Assembly (NCBI RefSeq): GCF_007855645.1
Contig: NZ_CP042261.1
Coordinates: 166,501 to 230,500, forward strand
Length of the DNA stretch: 64,000 bases
Reading direction: 5' to 3'
Source of the DNA: Qingshengfaniella alkalisoli
GTDB lineage: Bacteria; Pseudomonadota; Alphaproteobacteria; Rhodobacterales; Rhodobacteraceae
Shown here: piece after piece, positions 17,295 through 25,776 of the stretch
Layout of the letters: each line of letters begins with the position of its first letter
Position numbering within the stretch: position 1 is the stretch's first letter
The notes under the pieces: model-generated
The model's database searches: none
Seen by the model: only the letters and a program-made list of their open reading frames with translations
What the model was told of the DNA's origin: nothing
Position numbers and translations under genes: made by a program

Positions 17295-19125
17295 CGGCAA
17301 GCGGTCCGTCCGTCAGGTCCAGATCGGCCCCCAGCAATTCGGCGGCTTCCAGTAGCAACCGTTCAACGGTCGTCATGCCAGCGCGGGCACCGAGAACCTG
17401 TCGTGCCGTCGCTGGGTCATTGGTGATCAGGCCGTTCACGCCGCGCGAAATCATCCGGGACATGTCGACCGGATCGTCTACTGTCCAGACCATGACGGGC
17501 ATCTCTCTGCTGCGGGCGTGGCGCAGAAGCGCGGGTGTCGCAATGCCGCTGTTCACCGCCAGAAAGTCGACTTCGAGCCGCGTCAGGTCGCCCACGGCGG
17601 TCGCGGCAAGAAGCCCCACATCCCATTCGGGGCGAATTGCTTTCATGTGCTCCACTTGACCCATATCGAGCGACATTGCGGCCACCTGATCATCCATGCC
17701 GGTTTCTGCCACGATGTCCGAGACGCGTTGGGCAAGTCGGTCGTCATGGTCATAGAATTTCAGTTCGATCAGTACCTTGGCGCGGCCCTTGGACATATCC
17801 AGCACCTCGGACAGAAGAGGCACCGGTTCACCTTCGAAGTCGGGGCCGAACCAGCTCCCGATCTCTATCTCGTCGAGATCTGTGCGTGTGCTGTCCCAGA
17901 CCTTCAGCGCGCTGCCGCCGATCCGCATGAAGTCGCTGTCATGGATGACGATGACTTCGCCTTCCGCGGTTTCCTGGACGTCGATTTCGACCCAGTCGGC
18001 ACCGGCGTCCAGTGCCGCTTCGATCGCGGAAAGCGTGTTTTCCGGTGCGACGGCGGCTGCTCCGCGATGGGCGATGATTTCGACTGTGTCCGAGGTTCGA
18101 AGGGTCTGGCCCAACCGCACGCCCGCGAAGATCGCGGCAACCACCATGAACCCCAGTATCACCACGATTTGCGCCATGCGGGATGGTTTCAGCGGTGCGG
18201 GGTGCTCGAAATCATAGGGGTGCACATCGCCACCAAGCTGTTCCATCCAGTCCAGTAGCAGTAGTGCAAAACCGCTCTGGGTCAGGGTGCTGGTGGCCAG
18301 GGTCAGCAAGGCCCAGATCAGCAGTACAACGGACAGGCCTCCGACCAGCCGGACGAGACTGGTTCCGGCGATGAGCTCCGCGATGTCGGTCAGTCCTGCT
18401 GTCAGCCCCGCGACCAACATGACGAGCGCAGCGGCGAAAAGTGCCCACATCAGCATCGCAGCCAGCAGTTGGGGGCGGCGGCCTTTGGTCAGCTTGCGGC
18501 TTTCACCAAAGGCGTCTTTTGGGCGGCATTGTGTGAAGAGCAAGATGGGCAGCGCCATCGACCAGGTGACCAACCGCGCGAGGATAACCAGCCCGCCGAG
18601 AAGCAGGATCGGAATGCCGATCCGCAGCGTCTGAATGAATTCCGGCGGGCGCGTGGCCAAGTAGTAATTGATGTCGTATTCGGTCAGCCGCAGCCACGCG
18701 ATCAGGCCCACGAGCGCCACGAAGGGCAGGGCGATGATCAGCAAGCGAAGGATCAGATGCCCGGCGAAAAGTGCTATTCTTGGAAGGCACATACCGACCG
18801 CAGCCAGCGCGTCATGCCCCCAGTCGGTTGCACCCCGCGCGCGCGCATGCAGGACGCTCATCATTACTGACACTTCCAGCACCGCAAGCGCCAGCATGAT
18901 GCTTCCAACGACCACCGCGCCAATGAAACCCACGGGTGTCAGCAGGAACATCGCGATGTCCTGATCCGCCAGCACGGGTTGGCCGGAACGTTCAACCGCG
19001 ATGCGGATGGTCAGGCCCAAAAGTGGCGAGATCAGCGCCACCGTCACCCCTGTCAAAAGCGCGTGTGTGGCCAGCAAGGGCCAGCGCGCTTTCCAGATAT
19101 GGGTGAGGTAGTCCTTGATGATCAT
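17281..19125 (-). CDS. Glycerophosphodiester phosphodiesterase with membrane domain
   Basis: The 614-residue protein would hydrolyse deacylated phospholipids to glycerol-3-phosphate and an alcohol. The first about 330 residues form several hydrophobic segments of the GDPD membrane-domain type. The C-terminal catalytic domain begins near residue 350 with IIAHRGAAAVAPENTLSAIE, has the metal-binding WVEIDVQ and VIHDSD motifs, IELKFYDHDD, and ends with WTVDDP and GLITNDP. The start MIIKDYLTHIWK was chosen because the conserved-looking hydrophobic part begins there; the open frame extends 32 codons further. It is followed by the phospholipase-like gene and is divergent from ade. Confidence 0.88.
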   Translation of the reverse strand: MIIKDYLTHIWKARWPLLATHALLTGVTVALISPLLGLTIRIAVERSGQPVLADQDIAMFLLTPVGFIGAVVVGSIMLALAVLEVSVMMSVLHARARGATDWGHDALAAVGMCLPRIALFAGHLILRLLIIALPFVALVGLIAWLRLTEYDINYYLATRPPEFIQTLRIGIPILLLGGLVILARLVTWSMALPILLFTQCRPKDAFGESRKLTKGRRPQLLAAMLMWALFAAALVMLVAGLTAGLTDIAELIAGTSLVRLVGGLSVVLLIWALLTLATSTLTQSGFALLLLDWMEQLGGDVHPYDFEHPAPLKPSRMAQIVVILGFMVVAAIFAGVRLGQTLRTSDTVEIIAHRGAAAVAPENTLSAIEAALDAGADWVEIDVQETAEGEVIVIHDSDFMRIGGSALKVWDSTRTDLDEIEIGSWFGPDFEGEPVPLLSEVLDMSKGRAKVLIELKFYDHDDRLAQRVSDIVAETGMDDQVAAMSLDMGQVEHMKAIRPEWDVGLLAATAVGDLTRLEVDFLAVNSGIATPALLRHARSREMPVMVWTVDDPVDMSRMISRGVNGLITNDPATARQVLGARAGMTTVERLLLEAAELLGADLDLTDGPLADERA

Positions 19126-19133
19126 GCATGCCG

Positions 19134-19205
19134 CCATGTGTTGGATTGACTGGAAACTCGCACCCCGCCGGAATGATTGCAATTCTTCTTGGCGGGACCA
19201 CATGG
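19134..19205. promoter_or_regulatory. Nested inverted repeats between gdpD and ade
   Basis: In the 158-base divergent gap, CCATGTG (19134-19140) is repeated inverted as CACATGG (19199-19205), and inside it CCCGCC (19164-19169) is repeated inverted as GGCGGG (19191-19196). This could be a shared operator for the two divergent operons or chance; no known box is recognised. Confidence 0.25.
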
Positions 19206-19283
19206 TGCGACAGTGTGTCAAGCCCCGGCACCGTCACCAGAAAACCACTTGAGCTTCCCCTGAATCCCGTGTCAGCCTATGCC

Positions 19284-21080
19284 ATGAAGAAGTTTCCAAG
19301 CTGGGCCGAAGCTGCCCCCCGCCTGATTGATGTGGCTGCCGGCCGAACACCCGCCGATATGGTGATCCGTGGCGGGATTTGGGTGAACGTTCAAAGCCGT
19401 GAAGTTCTGGATGGCTACGATGTTGCGATTGCCGAGGGCCGTTTCGCGGCCATTGCGCCGGATCTATCCTACTGTATCGGCGGCGACACTCATGTGATCG
19501 AGGCAGAAGGTCGCTACATGATCCCCGGCTTCTGCGACGGCCACATGCACATTGAATCGGGGATGCTGATCCCTGCGGAGTTCGCTCGCGCCGTTATCCC
19601 GCACGGTACGACGACCATGTTTACCGATCCGCATGAAATCGCCAATGTGCTGGGTCTGCGCGGCGTGAAGCTGATGCATGACGAGGCGCTGATGCAGCCC
19701 GTCAACATTTTCACCCAGATGCCAAGCTGCGCACCTTCTGCGCCGGGGCTGGAAACGACTGGCTGGGAAATCACGCCTGATGACGTGACCGAGGCAATGG
19801 CTTGGCCCGGTATTGTAGGTTTGGGCGAGATGATGAACTTCCCCGGTGTTGCGGCGGGCGATGCGAAGATGCTGGCGGAAATTGCCGCGACGCAGAGCGC
19901 GGGCAAGATAGTGGGTGGACACTATGCCAGCCCCGATCTGGGCAAGCCCTTCGCCGCCTATGTCGCGGGTGGCCCGGCTGATGACCACGAAGGCACGCAG
20001 GAATCCGATGCGATTGAGCGTGTGCGACAGGGTATGCGGTCCATGCTCCGGCTGGGGTCGGCGTGGTATGATGTGGAAACGCAGATCACCGCGATCACCG
20101 AGAAAGGGCTGGACCCGCGCAACTTCATACTGTGCACCGACGATTGCCATTCCGGCACGCTGGTCAATGACGGGCACATGAACCGCGTTGTTCGTCATGC
20201 AATCGAGTGCGGTTGTGATCCGTTGATTGCGCTGCAGATGGCCACGGTGAACACCGCGACACATTTCGGGTTGGAGCGTGAACTGGGGTCGATCACGCCG
20301 GGGCGGCGCGCGGATGTGATCCTGACTTCCGACTTGCGGTCGCTCCCGATCGAAACCGTGATCGCCCGAGGAATCGTTGTTGCCGAGGCGGGAGAGGTGA
20401 AGGTGCCTTGCCCACATCTGGACTGGCCAGCCGACGCGAGGAATACGGTTCATCTGGGCAAGTCGCTTACGGCAGAAGACTTCATTTTGCTGGCACCAGA
20501 AGGTGCAAACCAGGTCAGGGCGAAGGTGATCGGCGTGGTCGAAAATCAGGCCCCGACCAAGGCGCTGACGGCTGAACTGCCGGTGCTTGACGGCGCTGTA
20601 CAGGCTAATGAGGCGCAGGATGTGTGCTACATTTCATTAGTGGAACGGCACCGCGCTACGGGCGAGGTCACCAACGGGCTCGTGTCCGGGTTCGGCTACA
20701 AGGGGCAGATGGCGATTGCCTCAACGGTTGCGCATGACAGTCACCACATGATTGTCGTGGGCACGTCGCGCGAAGACATGGCCAAGGCGGCGAACCGTCT
20801 GGGCAAAGTTGGCGGTGGTATCACGGTCTGGAGGGATGGGGCGGAAATCGCGCTTGTGCCGCTGCCCGTGGCGGGCCTGATGTCGGACTCCCCGGCGACC
20901 GAAGTCGCGGAACAAGCCAGCGGGATGGTCGAGGCCATGGCCGCATGTGGCTGCAATCTGAACAATGCCTACATGCAGCATTCTCTGCTGGCGCTGGTTG
21001 TTATCCCCGAGTTGCGGATATCCGATCTTGGGCTTGTAGATGTGACAAGATTCGAACTGACCGATGTGATCGAGGGATGA
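19284..21080 (+). CDS. ade: Adenine deaminase
   Basis: This metal-dependent amidohydrolase converts adenine to hypoxanthine and ammonia. The 598-residue product has the metal motif GHMHIES near residue 90, TDPHEIANVLG, the FILCTDDCHSGTLVNDGHMN region and a C-terminal adenine-deaminase domain with NNAYMQHSLLALVVIPELRI. The start MKKFPSWAEAAPRL was chosen because the frame upstream is not family-like. It lies one base before amn, which makes adenine, so the two form a short AMP-to-hypoxanthine path. Confidence 0.93.
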   Translation: MKKFPSWAEAAPRLIDVAAGRTPADMVIRGGIWVNVQSREVLDGYDVAIAEGRFAAIAPDLSYCIGGDTHVIEAEGRYMIPGFCDGHMHIESGMLIPAEFARAVIPHGTTTMFTDPHEIANVLGLRGVKLMHDEALMQPVNIFTQMPSCAPSAPGLETTGWEITPDDVTEAMAWPGIVGLGEMMNFPGVAAGDAKMLAEIAATQSAGKIVGGHYASPDLGKPFAAYVAGGPADDHEGTQESDAIERVRQGMRSMLRLGSAWYDVETQITAITEKGLDPRNFILCTDDCHSGTLVNDGHMNRVVRHAIECGCDPLIALQMATVNTATHFGLERELGSITPGRRADVILTSDLRSLPIETVIARGIVVAEAGEVKVPCPHLDWPADARNTVHLGKSLTAEDFILLAPEGANQVRAKVIGVVENQAPTKALTAELPVLDGAVQANEAQDVCYISLVERHRATGEVTNGLVSGFGYKGQMAIASTVAHDSHHMIVVGTSREDMAKAANRLGKVGGGITVWRDGAEIALVPLPVAGLMSDSPATEVAEQASGMVEAMAACGCNLNNAYMQHSLLALVVIPELRISDLGLVDVTRFELTDVIEG

Positions 21081-21081
21081 T

Positions 21082-22557
21082 ATGAGATTGGACAACGCTT
21101 TTTTGCCTTTGTTGATACCTGATGTGGGCGAAGCAAAGAACTTCACGGATGCCGCCGCGGCAGTTGGTTACCTGCGGTCCCTTTATGATGACGCTGTTCA
21201 GTTTCTTGAGGCAGGGTTCGCGGAAACCATCGAGGATGGACGCCCGAAAGGTCGTTATCGTGCCTTTTACCCTGAGATCAGGTTCTCGATGGCGAGCCAT
21301 GCGCCCGTCGATAGCCGGCTGAGTTTCGGTCATGTGGTTCGCCCGGGTACCTACGCCACGACGGTCACGCGCCCCGATCTGTTCGCGAACTACCTGCGAC
21401 AGCAGATTGATCTGGTGCTTGAAAATCACCACGTGCCGGTGACTGTCGGGCCGTCCGATACCCCGATGCCGCTGCATTTCGCGATGGCAGGAAAGTCCGT
21501 GCCACAAGAAGGCGCGCTAGAATTTCCACTTCGCGATGTGTTCGACACGCCCGATCTGGCAACAACCAATGATGATATCGTCAACGGTTATGTTGTGCCT
21601 GCACCGGACGGCTCCCTTCCGCTTGCGCCGTTCACCGCGCAGCGCGTGGATTATTCGCTCGCGCGACTGTCGCACTATACCGCTACGGAAGCCGAGCACT
21701 TCCAGAACCACGTTCTGTTCACCAACTACCAGTTCTACGTCGAGGAGTTCGAGGCGATTGCCCGCCTGGCGCTGGGCGATCCGGAAAGCGGCTATACCTC
21801 TTTCGTTGGACCGGGGAATTTCGAGATCTCATCCCCCGATCAGGAGATGCCGCAGCTTCCGAAGCTGCCACAGATGCCGACCTATCACCTGAAGCGCCCG
21901 AATTCGGCCGGGATCACGCTGGTCAATATCGGCGTCGGGCCGTCGAACGCCAAGACAGCGACGGATCATATCGCGGTTCTCCGGCCACATGCCTGGTTGA
22001 TGGTTGGTCACTGCGCGGGATTGAGGAACTCGCAACGGCTGGGAGATTTCGTTCTGGCCCATGCGTATCTTCGCGAAGATCACGTTCTGGACGATGATCT
22101 GCCGCTCTGGGTGCCAATCCCGCCTTTGGCGGAAATCCAGATCGCGTTGCAAGAGGCCGTGGCGGACGTGTCGCGTCTCGAAGGGTATGAGCTGAAACGT
22201 ATCATGCGGACGGGTACGGTAGCCACGATCGACAATCGCAATTGGGAGCTGCGCGACCAGTCTGGTCCGGTCCAGCGGCTGAGTCAGTCGCGTGCTATTG
22301 CGCTCGATATGGAATCCGCAACAATTGCCGCCAATGGATTCCGCTTCCGGGTCCCCTATGGCACGCTTCTGTGTGTGTCTGACAAGCCTCTGCACGGAGA
22401 ACTGAAGTTGCCCGGCATGGCATCCGATTTTTACCGCACACAGGTATCCCGCCATCTGGAAATCGGGATTCGCGCGATGGAACTGATCCGCGAAATGCCG
22501 CTCGAACGAATCCATTCACGCAAACTCCGGAGCTTTGAAGAGACCGCCTTCCTGTGA
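21082..22557 (+). CDS. amn: AMP nucleosidase
   Basis: Amn splits AMP into adenine and ribose-5-phosphate in the cytoplasm. The 491-residue product has the family N-terminal domain (RFSMASHAPVDSRLSFGHVV) and a C-terminal nucleoside-phosphorylase-like domain with INIGVGPSNAKT-type and LRPHAWLMVGHCAGLR segments, DMESATIAANGFRFRVPYGT and SDKPLHGE. Length matches the E. coli enzyme. It begins directly after ade, so the adenine it releases is deaminated by the neighbouring product. Confidence 0.94.
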   Translation: MRLDNAFLPLLIPDVGEAKNFTDAAAAVGYLRSLYDDAVQFLEAGFAETIEDGRPKGRYRAFYPEIRFSMASHAPVDSRLSFGHVVRPGTYATTVTRPDLFANYLRQQIDLVLENHHVPVTVGPSDTPMPLHFAMAGKSVPQEGALEFPLRDVFDTPDLATTNDDIVNGYVVPAPDGSLPLAPFTAQRVDYSLARLSHYTATEAEHFQNHVLFTNYQFYVEEFEAIARLALGDPESGYTSFVGPGNFEISSPDQEMPQLPKLPQMPTYHLKRPNSAGITLVNIGVGPSNAKTATDHIAVLRPHAWLMVGHCAGLRNSQRLGDFVLAHAYLREDHVLDDDLPLWVPIPPLAEIQIALQEAVADVSRLEGYELKRIMRTGTVATIDNRNWELRDQSGPVQRLSQSRAIALDMESATIAANGFRFRVPYGTLLCVSDKPLHGELKLPGMASDFYRTQVSRHLEIGIRAMELIREMPLERIHSRKLRSFEETAFL

Positions 22558-22628
22558 CATTTCTGAGAAATCCCCAGAAAAAAGGCACTTCTGAGAGAAT
22601 TGAGGCGTCAAAACCATTGTGCGGGTGA

Positions 22629-22657
22629 ATCTAATGACATTAGATGCCCGTCATTAG
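22629..22657 (+). promoter_or_regulatory. Palindromic element upstream of the HU gene
   Basis: ATCTAATG-A-CATTAGAT (22629-22645) is a perfect 17-base palindrome, and its half-site recurs as TCATTAG at 22651-22657. It lies 32 bases before the HU start, the right place for an operator or an HU/IHF-type autoregulatory site. In the same gap TTCTGAGA occurs twice, near 22562 and 22591. Confidence 0.35.
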
Positions 22658-22688
22658 AAAACGACTACCAAAAAACTGGAGGCCGAGG

Positions 22689-22976
22689 ATGACCAAACCG
22701 ATGACCAAGACGCAGCTCGTGGCTGCTCTGGCCGAAGAGATGGGCACCGACAAAAAAGTAGCGAGTTCTGCGCTGGACGCGATCACCGGTCTGATTACCC
22801 GTGAAGTTTCGGGCGGCGGCGCTGTAACCCTTCCCGGCGTTGGCAAGATTTACTGTCGCGAACGTCCGGCACGCACCGTGCGCAACCCGGCCACGGGCGA
22901 GATGATCGAGAAAGATGCCGACAAGGTCGTCAAGATGACTATCGCGAAGCCCCTGAAGGACAGCGTCAACGCGTAA
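22689..22976 (+). CDS. HU family DNA-binding protein
   Basis: This is a small nucleoid-associated protein that bends DNA as a dimer. The 95-residue product starts MTKPMTKTQLVAALAEEMGT and has the beta-arm region with the RPARTVRNPATGEMI proline tip, as in HU. Length is normal. The chosen ATG follows GGAGGCCGAGG. The divergent copy number and partner are unknown. It is followed by a terminator and is transcribed alone. Confidence 0.92.
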   Translation: MTKPMTKTQLVAALAEEMGTDKKVASSALDAITGLITREVSGGGAVTLPGVGKIYCRERPARTVRNPATGEMIEKDADKVVKMTIAKPLKDSVNA

Positions 22977-23014
22977 GGCATTGCTGGTCTGGCATCTGAC
23001 GATGCCCCGCATTA

Positions 23015-23043
23015 GGGTCGCCAGTGGCGGCCCTTTCTTGTTT
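23015..23043 (+). terminator. Intrinsic terminator after HU
   Basis: GGGTCGCC (23015-23022) pairs with GGCGGCCC (23026-23033, one G-T wobble) and is followed by TTTCTTGTTT. It lies 38 bases after the HU stop and just before the VOC gene's ribosome-binding site. Confidence 0.6.
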
Positions 23044-23053
23044 GGAGATATCT

Positions 23054-23419
23054 ATGGCGCGGGCGGTAGGCATAGGCGGGCTGTTCTTTCGCAGTGACAA
23101 CCCCGAAAAACTTGGCGACTGGTATCGGACCTATCTGGGTGTCGATCTGTCCGCGGGCGCATGGGCGCAGCAAGCGGGGCCGACCGTGTTCGCGCCGTTT
23201 GCGCGTGAGTCCGATTACTTCCCGTCCGACCGACAGTGGATGGTCAATTTCCGGGTCAATGACTTGACCACGTTGATCGCCGCGCTGACCGAAGCGGGCA
23301 TCGAAGTCGAAACCCGGCTCGATTGGGACAGCGAGATCGGCCGCTTCGGTCAGCGCGGCGATCCCGAGGGGAATCCGGTAGAGTTGTGGGAACCAGCCGC
23401 GCCGGCGAAAGGCGAGTAG
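23054..23419 (+). CDS. VOC (glyoxalase/bleomycin resistance) family protein
   Basis: A 121-residue single-domain vicinal-oxygen-chelate protein. The opening VGIGGLFFRSDNPEKLGDWY and the C-terminal RGDPEGNPVELWEP are typical, the latter carrying the C-terminal metal-binding glutamate. Many relatives are glyoxalases, dioxygenases or binding proteins, so the substrate cannot be named. The ATG follows TTGGAGA. Its stop abuts the start of the next gene (TAGATG), suggesting co-expression with the transporter. Confidence 0.85.
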   Translation: MARAVGIGGLFFRSDNPEKLGDWYRTYLGVDLSAGAWAQQAGPTVFAPFARESDYFPSDRQWMVNFRVNDLTTLIAALTEAGIEVETRLDWDSEIGRFGQRGDPEGNPVELWEPAAPAKGE

Positions 23420-24301
23420 ATGGATATTCGTTCCTTCCTGATGGGGCTGGCCTTTGCGTTCATGTGGTCATCCGCTTTTGCCTCGGCGCGGATCATCGTG
23501 ACGGATGCGCCGCCGCTACTGTCCCTTGCGCTGCGATTTCTGTTGTCCGGTGTCATTGCTATCGTGATCGCCCGCATGTCGGGGCAGACATGGCACCTTC
23601 GCAAACCGCAATGGCGCGCGACCCTGATTTTCGGACTGTGCCAGAACGCGCTTTATCTGGGGCTGTTCTTCGTTGCCATGCAGACGATCGAGGCCTCTCT
23701 CGCAGCTATCATCGCATCTTCCATGCCGTTGCTCGTTGCGTTGATGGGGTGGGCCAGTTTCGGACAGCGCCTGCCGGCAACTGGCTGGCTGGGTCTGGTC
23801 GCGGGGCTGGTCGGTGTTGTCATGATCATGGGCGCGCGGGTGTCGGGCGGCGCTGATGTGGCCGCGATCGGGCTTTGCGTGATCGGTGTGCTTGCGCTGG
23901 CGATTGCAACGCTTTCAGTGCGTGGCGCGACCTCGGGTGGCAATGTGCTGATGATCGTCGGGCTGCAAATGCTGGTCGGAAGCCTGATTCTGGGGGGTGC
24001 ATCCCTGTTCACGGAAACATGGCAAATCACGCTGACGCCGCAGCTGATCGGGGCATTCCTCTATACGACACTGGTGCCGGGGCTTTTGGCAACCTTCGTC
24101 TGGTTCGTGCTGGTCAATCGCATTGGCGCGGTGCGGGCGGCGACCTTCCATTTCCTGAACCCGTTTTTTGGCGTGGCCATTGCTGCCGTTCTTCTGGGCG
24201 AGCGGATCGGGCCGATGGATATCGCGGGTGTGCTGATCATAATGGCGGGCATTCTGGCGGTCCAACTGTCCAAGCAACAGGTGGCCCAACCCGTGCAGTA
24301 G
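23420..24301 (+). CDS. EamA/DMT family transporter
   Basis: A 293-residue inner-membrane protein with ten predicted hydrophobic segments made of two EamA repeats, the layout of drug/metabolite exporters. The start SFLMGLAFAFMWSSAFASAR is typical, and the second repeat ends with LLGERIGPMDIAGVLIIMAG. Substrate is unknown; relatives export amino acids or metabolites. It begins immediately after the VOC gene. Confidence 0.88.
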   Translation: MDIRSFLMGLAFAFMWSSAFASARIIVTDAPPLLSLALRFLLSGVIAIVIARMSGQTWHLRKPQWRATLIFGLCQNALYLGLFFVAMQTIEASLAAIIASSMPLLVALMGWASFGQRLPATGWLGLVAGLVGVVMIMGARVSGGADVAAIGLCVIGVLALAIATLSVRGATSGGNVLMIVGLQMLVGSLILGGASLFTETWQITLTPQLIGAFLYTTLVPGLLATFVWFVLVNRIGAVRAATFHFLNPFFGVAIAAVLLGERIGPMDIAGVLIIMAGILAVQLSKQQVAQPVQ

Positions 24302-24319
24302 CGGGTCGGGCCAGAAGAT

Positions 24320-24934
24320 TCATGCCGCCGCCATCAGATCGGCGTCAAACTCCATCGTTTTTGTCGCGGCGTCCCGGGAGGTGCATCGCGCAACCCAGTC
24401 CTTGATCACGGGTACGTCCGGGGTGAAATCCGCAAACCACGCGAAGGGCGAATGGACCAGAAGATCAGCGGCGGTGTAGCTATCTCCCAGCAGGAAGGGC
24501 TGATCCTTCAGCCCGTTGGCAAGACGCTCGGTCATTTCCTCGAACCCGCGGAAGGTGGTCTGCAGTGCCGGATGCGTGAGTTCGGCATATTTATGCACGA
24601 TGACCGGCTCCATAACGTCGCCATAATAGTAGAGCCAACTCAGGTAGAGACCACGCTTCGCATCGCCGGGTGCCGCGCCAAATCCGCGATCAGGGAACAG
24701 GTCGGTCAGATACTGCATGATCGCGCCGCTTTCCCAGATCGTGATATCGTCATGCACGAGAAGAGGCACCTTGCCTTCCGGATGAGGATTGTTGGGATCG
24801 CGCCCGCCGCTGCCATCCTGGCGCGGGATCGTGACATGGATGATGTCGACTGCGTCCATCAGATCCATTTCGAACAGTTGGCTGATGATGCGAGAGGACC
24901 GCGAATGCGGCGCGTGGTAGAGTTTCAGGGTCAT
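24320..24934 (-). CDS. Glutathione S-transferase family protein
   Basis: A 204-residue cytosolic GST. The N-terminal thioredoxin-like domain (LKLYHAPHSRSSRIISQLFE) has serines where catalytic Ser/Tyr usually lies, and PEGKVPLLVHDDITIWESGAIMQYL is the glutathione-binding segment. The C-terminal helical domain contains DSYTAADLLVHSPFAW. The chosen ATG gives the normal length; the open frame extends upstream into the divergent regulator. It is divergent from a WYL regulator across 77 bases, so that regulator may control it. Confidence 0.9.
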   Translation of the reverse strand: MTLKLYHAPHSRSSRIISQLFEMDLMDAVDIIHVTIPRQDGSGGRDPNNPHPEGKVPLLVHDDITIWESGAIMQYLTDLFPDRGFGAAPGDAKRGLYLSWLYYYGDVMEPVIVHKYAELTHPALQTTFRGFEEMTERLANGLKDQPFLLGDSYTAADLLVHSPFAWFADFTPDVPVIKDWVARCTSRDAATKTMEFDADLMAAA

Positions 24935-24985
24935 GTCCCGTCTCCGTCGTTGCGAGTTTCGATGGGATGAGTATGCTCCTTCCAT

Positions 24986-25004
24986 CCTGTCAGTTTCCGT
25001 CAGG
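24986..25004 (+). promoter_or_regulatory. Candidate operator of the WYL regulator
   Basis: CCTGTCAGTTTCCGTCAGG contains a direct GTCAG repeat nine bases apart and a near-palindromic outline. It lies in the divergent gap just upstream of, and touching, the regulator's Shine-Dalgarno (AGGAGG). The idea that the regulator binds here is inference from position. Confidence 0.3.
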
Positions 25005-25011
25005 AGGCAAC

Positions 25012-25776
25012 ATGGCTCGCAGCGATCGCTTGTTTCGCCTGCTCCATCTGATCCGCAGCACACCGCAACCCGTCACCGCCGCGCGGTTGTCGGAGGAGAT
25101 GGGCGTGTCGGAACGCACGATTTATCGCGATATCGACACGTTGCGCGCGGGCGGCGCGCTGATCGATGGTGAGGCAGGATATGGCTTCACGCTGACCGAA
25201 GACCCGGCATTGCCGCCGCAGAGCTTTTCACGGCTGGAAATCGAGGCGCTTGTGCAAGGGCTGGCAGAAGTCCAGCAGCGGGGCGACCCGGCCCTTGTCG
25301 CGGCAGCTGCAGATGCGTTGAAGAAGATCACCGGAACCTTGCCGGAACGACAACAGCGCGAGGCTATCCATGCCGTCACAATGGTTCATCGCTGGGACAA
25401 GCAGGCACCTCCTCCGGACGGAATAGAAATCCTGCGCGCCGCCTGCTGGGATGAGATGGCCGTCGATTTGCAATATAAAGATCGCGAGGACAATGTTACG
25501 AAGCGGCGCATCTGGCCGCTCAGTATCGTCTTCCTTGATACGACGCAGGGGGTTCTTGCCTGGTGCTGTCTGAGGCAGGACTTCCGGCAGTTCATCCTGC
25601 CCCGCATCGTCAGTATCTCGCGAACCGGCGAATCGTTCCGCCCGCGCCGGGTGCCGCTGCTACGGGACTATGTCGAACGTTTGCGAGAGCCGATCAACCG
25701 ATTCGGCCCCGAATGCCCTCTCCGTTCTGGCCATGATGCAGAAGCAGGTGATCCAGCAGCACGCAGGCCATCATAG
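25012..25776 (+). CDS. YafY-type HTH/WYL transcriptional regulator
   Basis: A 254-residue regulator with an N-terminal HTH_11 winged helix ([20 protein letters not shown]) and a C-terminal WYL-type domain ([20 protein letters not shown], then [17 protein letters not shown]). It is divergent from a GST gene that it may control. Family members end soon after [13 protein letters not shown]; here about 30 more residues overlap the 3' end of aroC on the other strand by 83 bases, and that tail is low-complexity and basic. An ATG at 24967 upstream is possible but the one chosen follows AGGAGG. Confidence 0.87.
   Translation: MARSDRLFRLLHLIRSTPQPVTAARLSEEMGVSERTIYRDIDTLRAGGALIDGEAGYGFTLTEDPALPPQSFSRLEIEALVQGLAEVQQRGDPALVAAAADALKKITGTLPERQQREAIHAVTMVHRWDKQAPPPDGIEILRAACWDEMAVDLQYKDREDNVTKRRIWPLSIVFLDTTQGVLAWCCLRQDFRQFILPRIVSISRTGESFRPRRVPLLRDYVERLREPINRFGPECPLRSGHDAEAGDPAARRPS

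Noticed and set aside
19200-19240. Pho box from the repeated GTCA motifs upstream of ade
   Set aside because: The two GTCA motifs are 17 bases apart instead of the 11-base period of a PhoB site, and flanking bases do not match.
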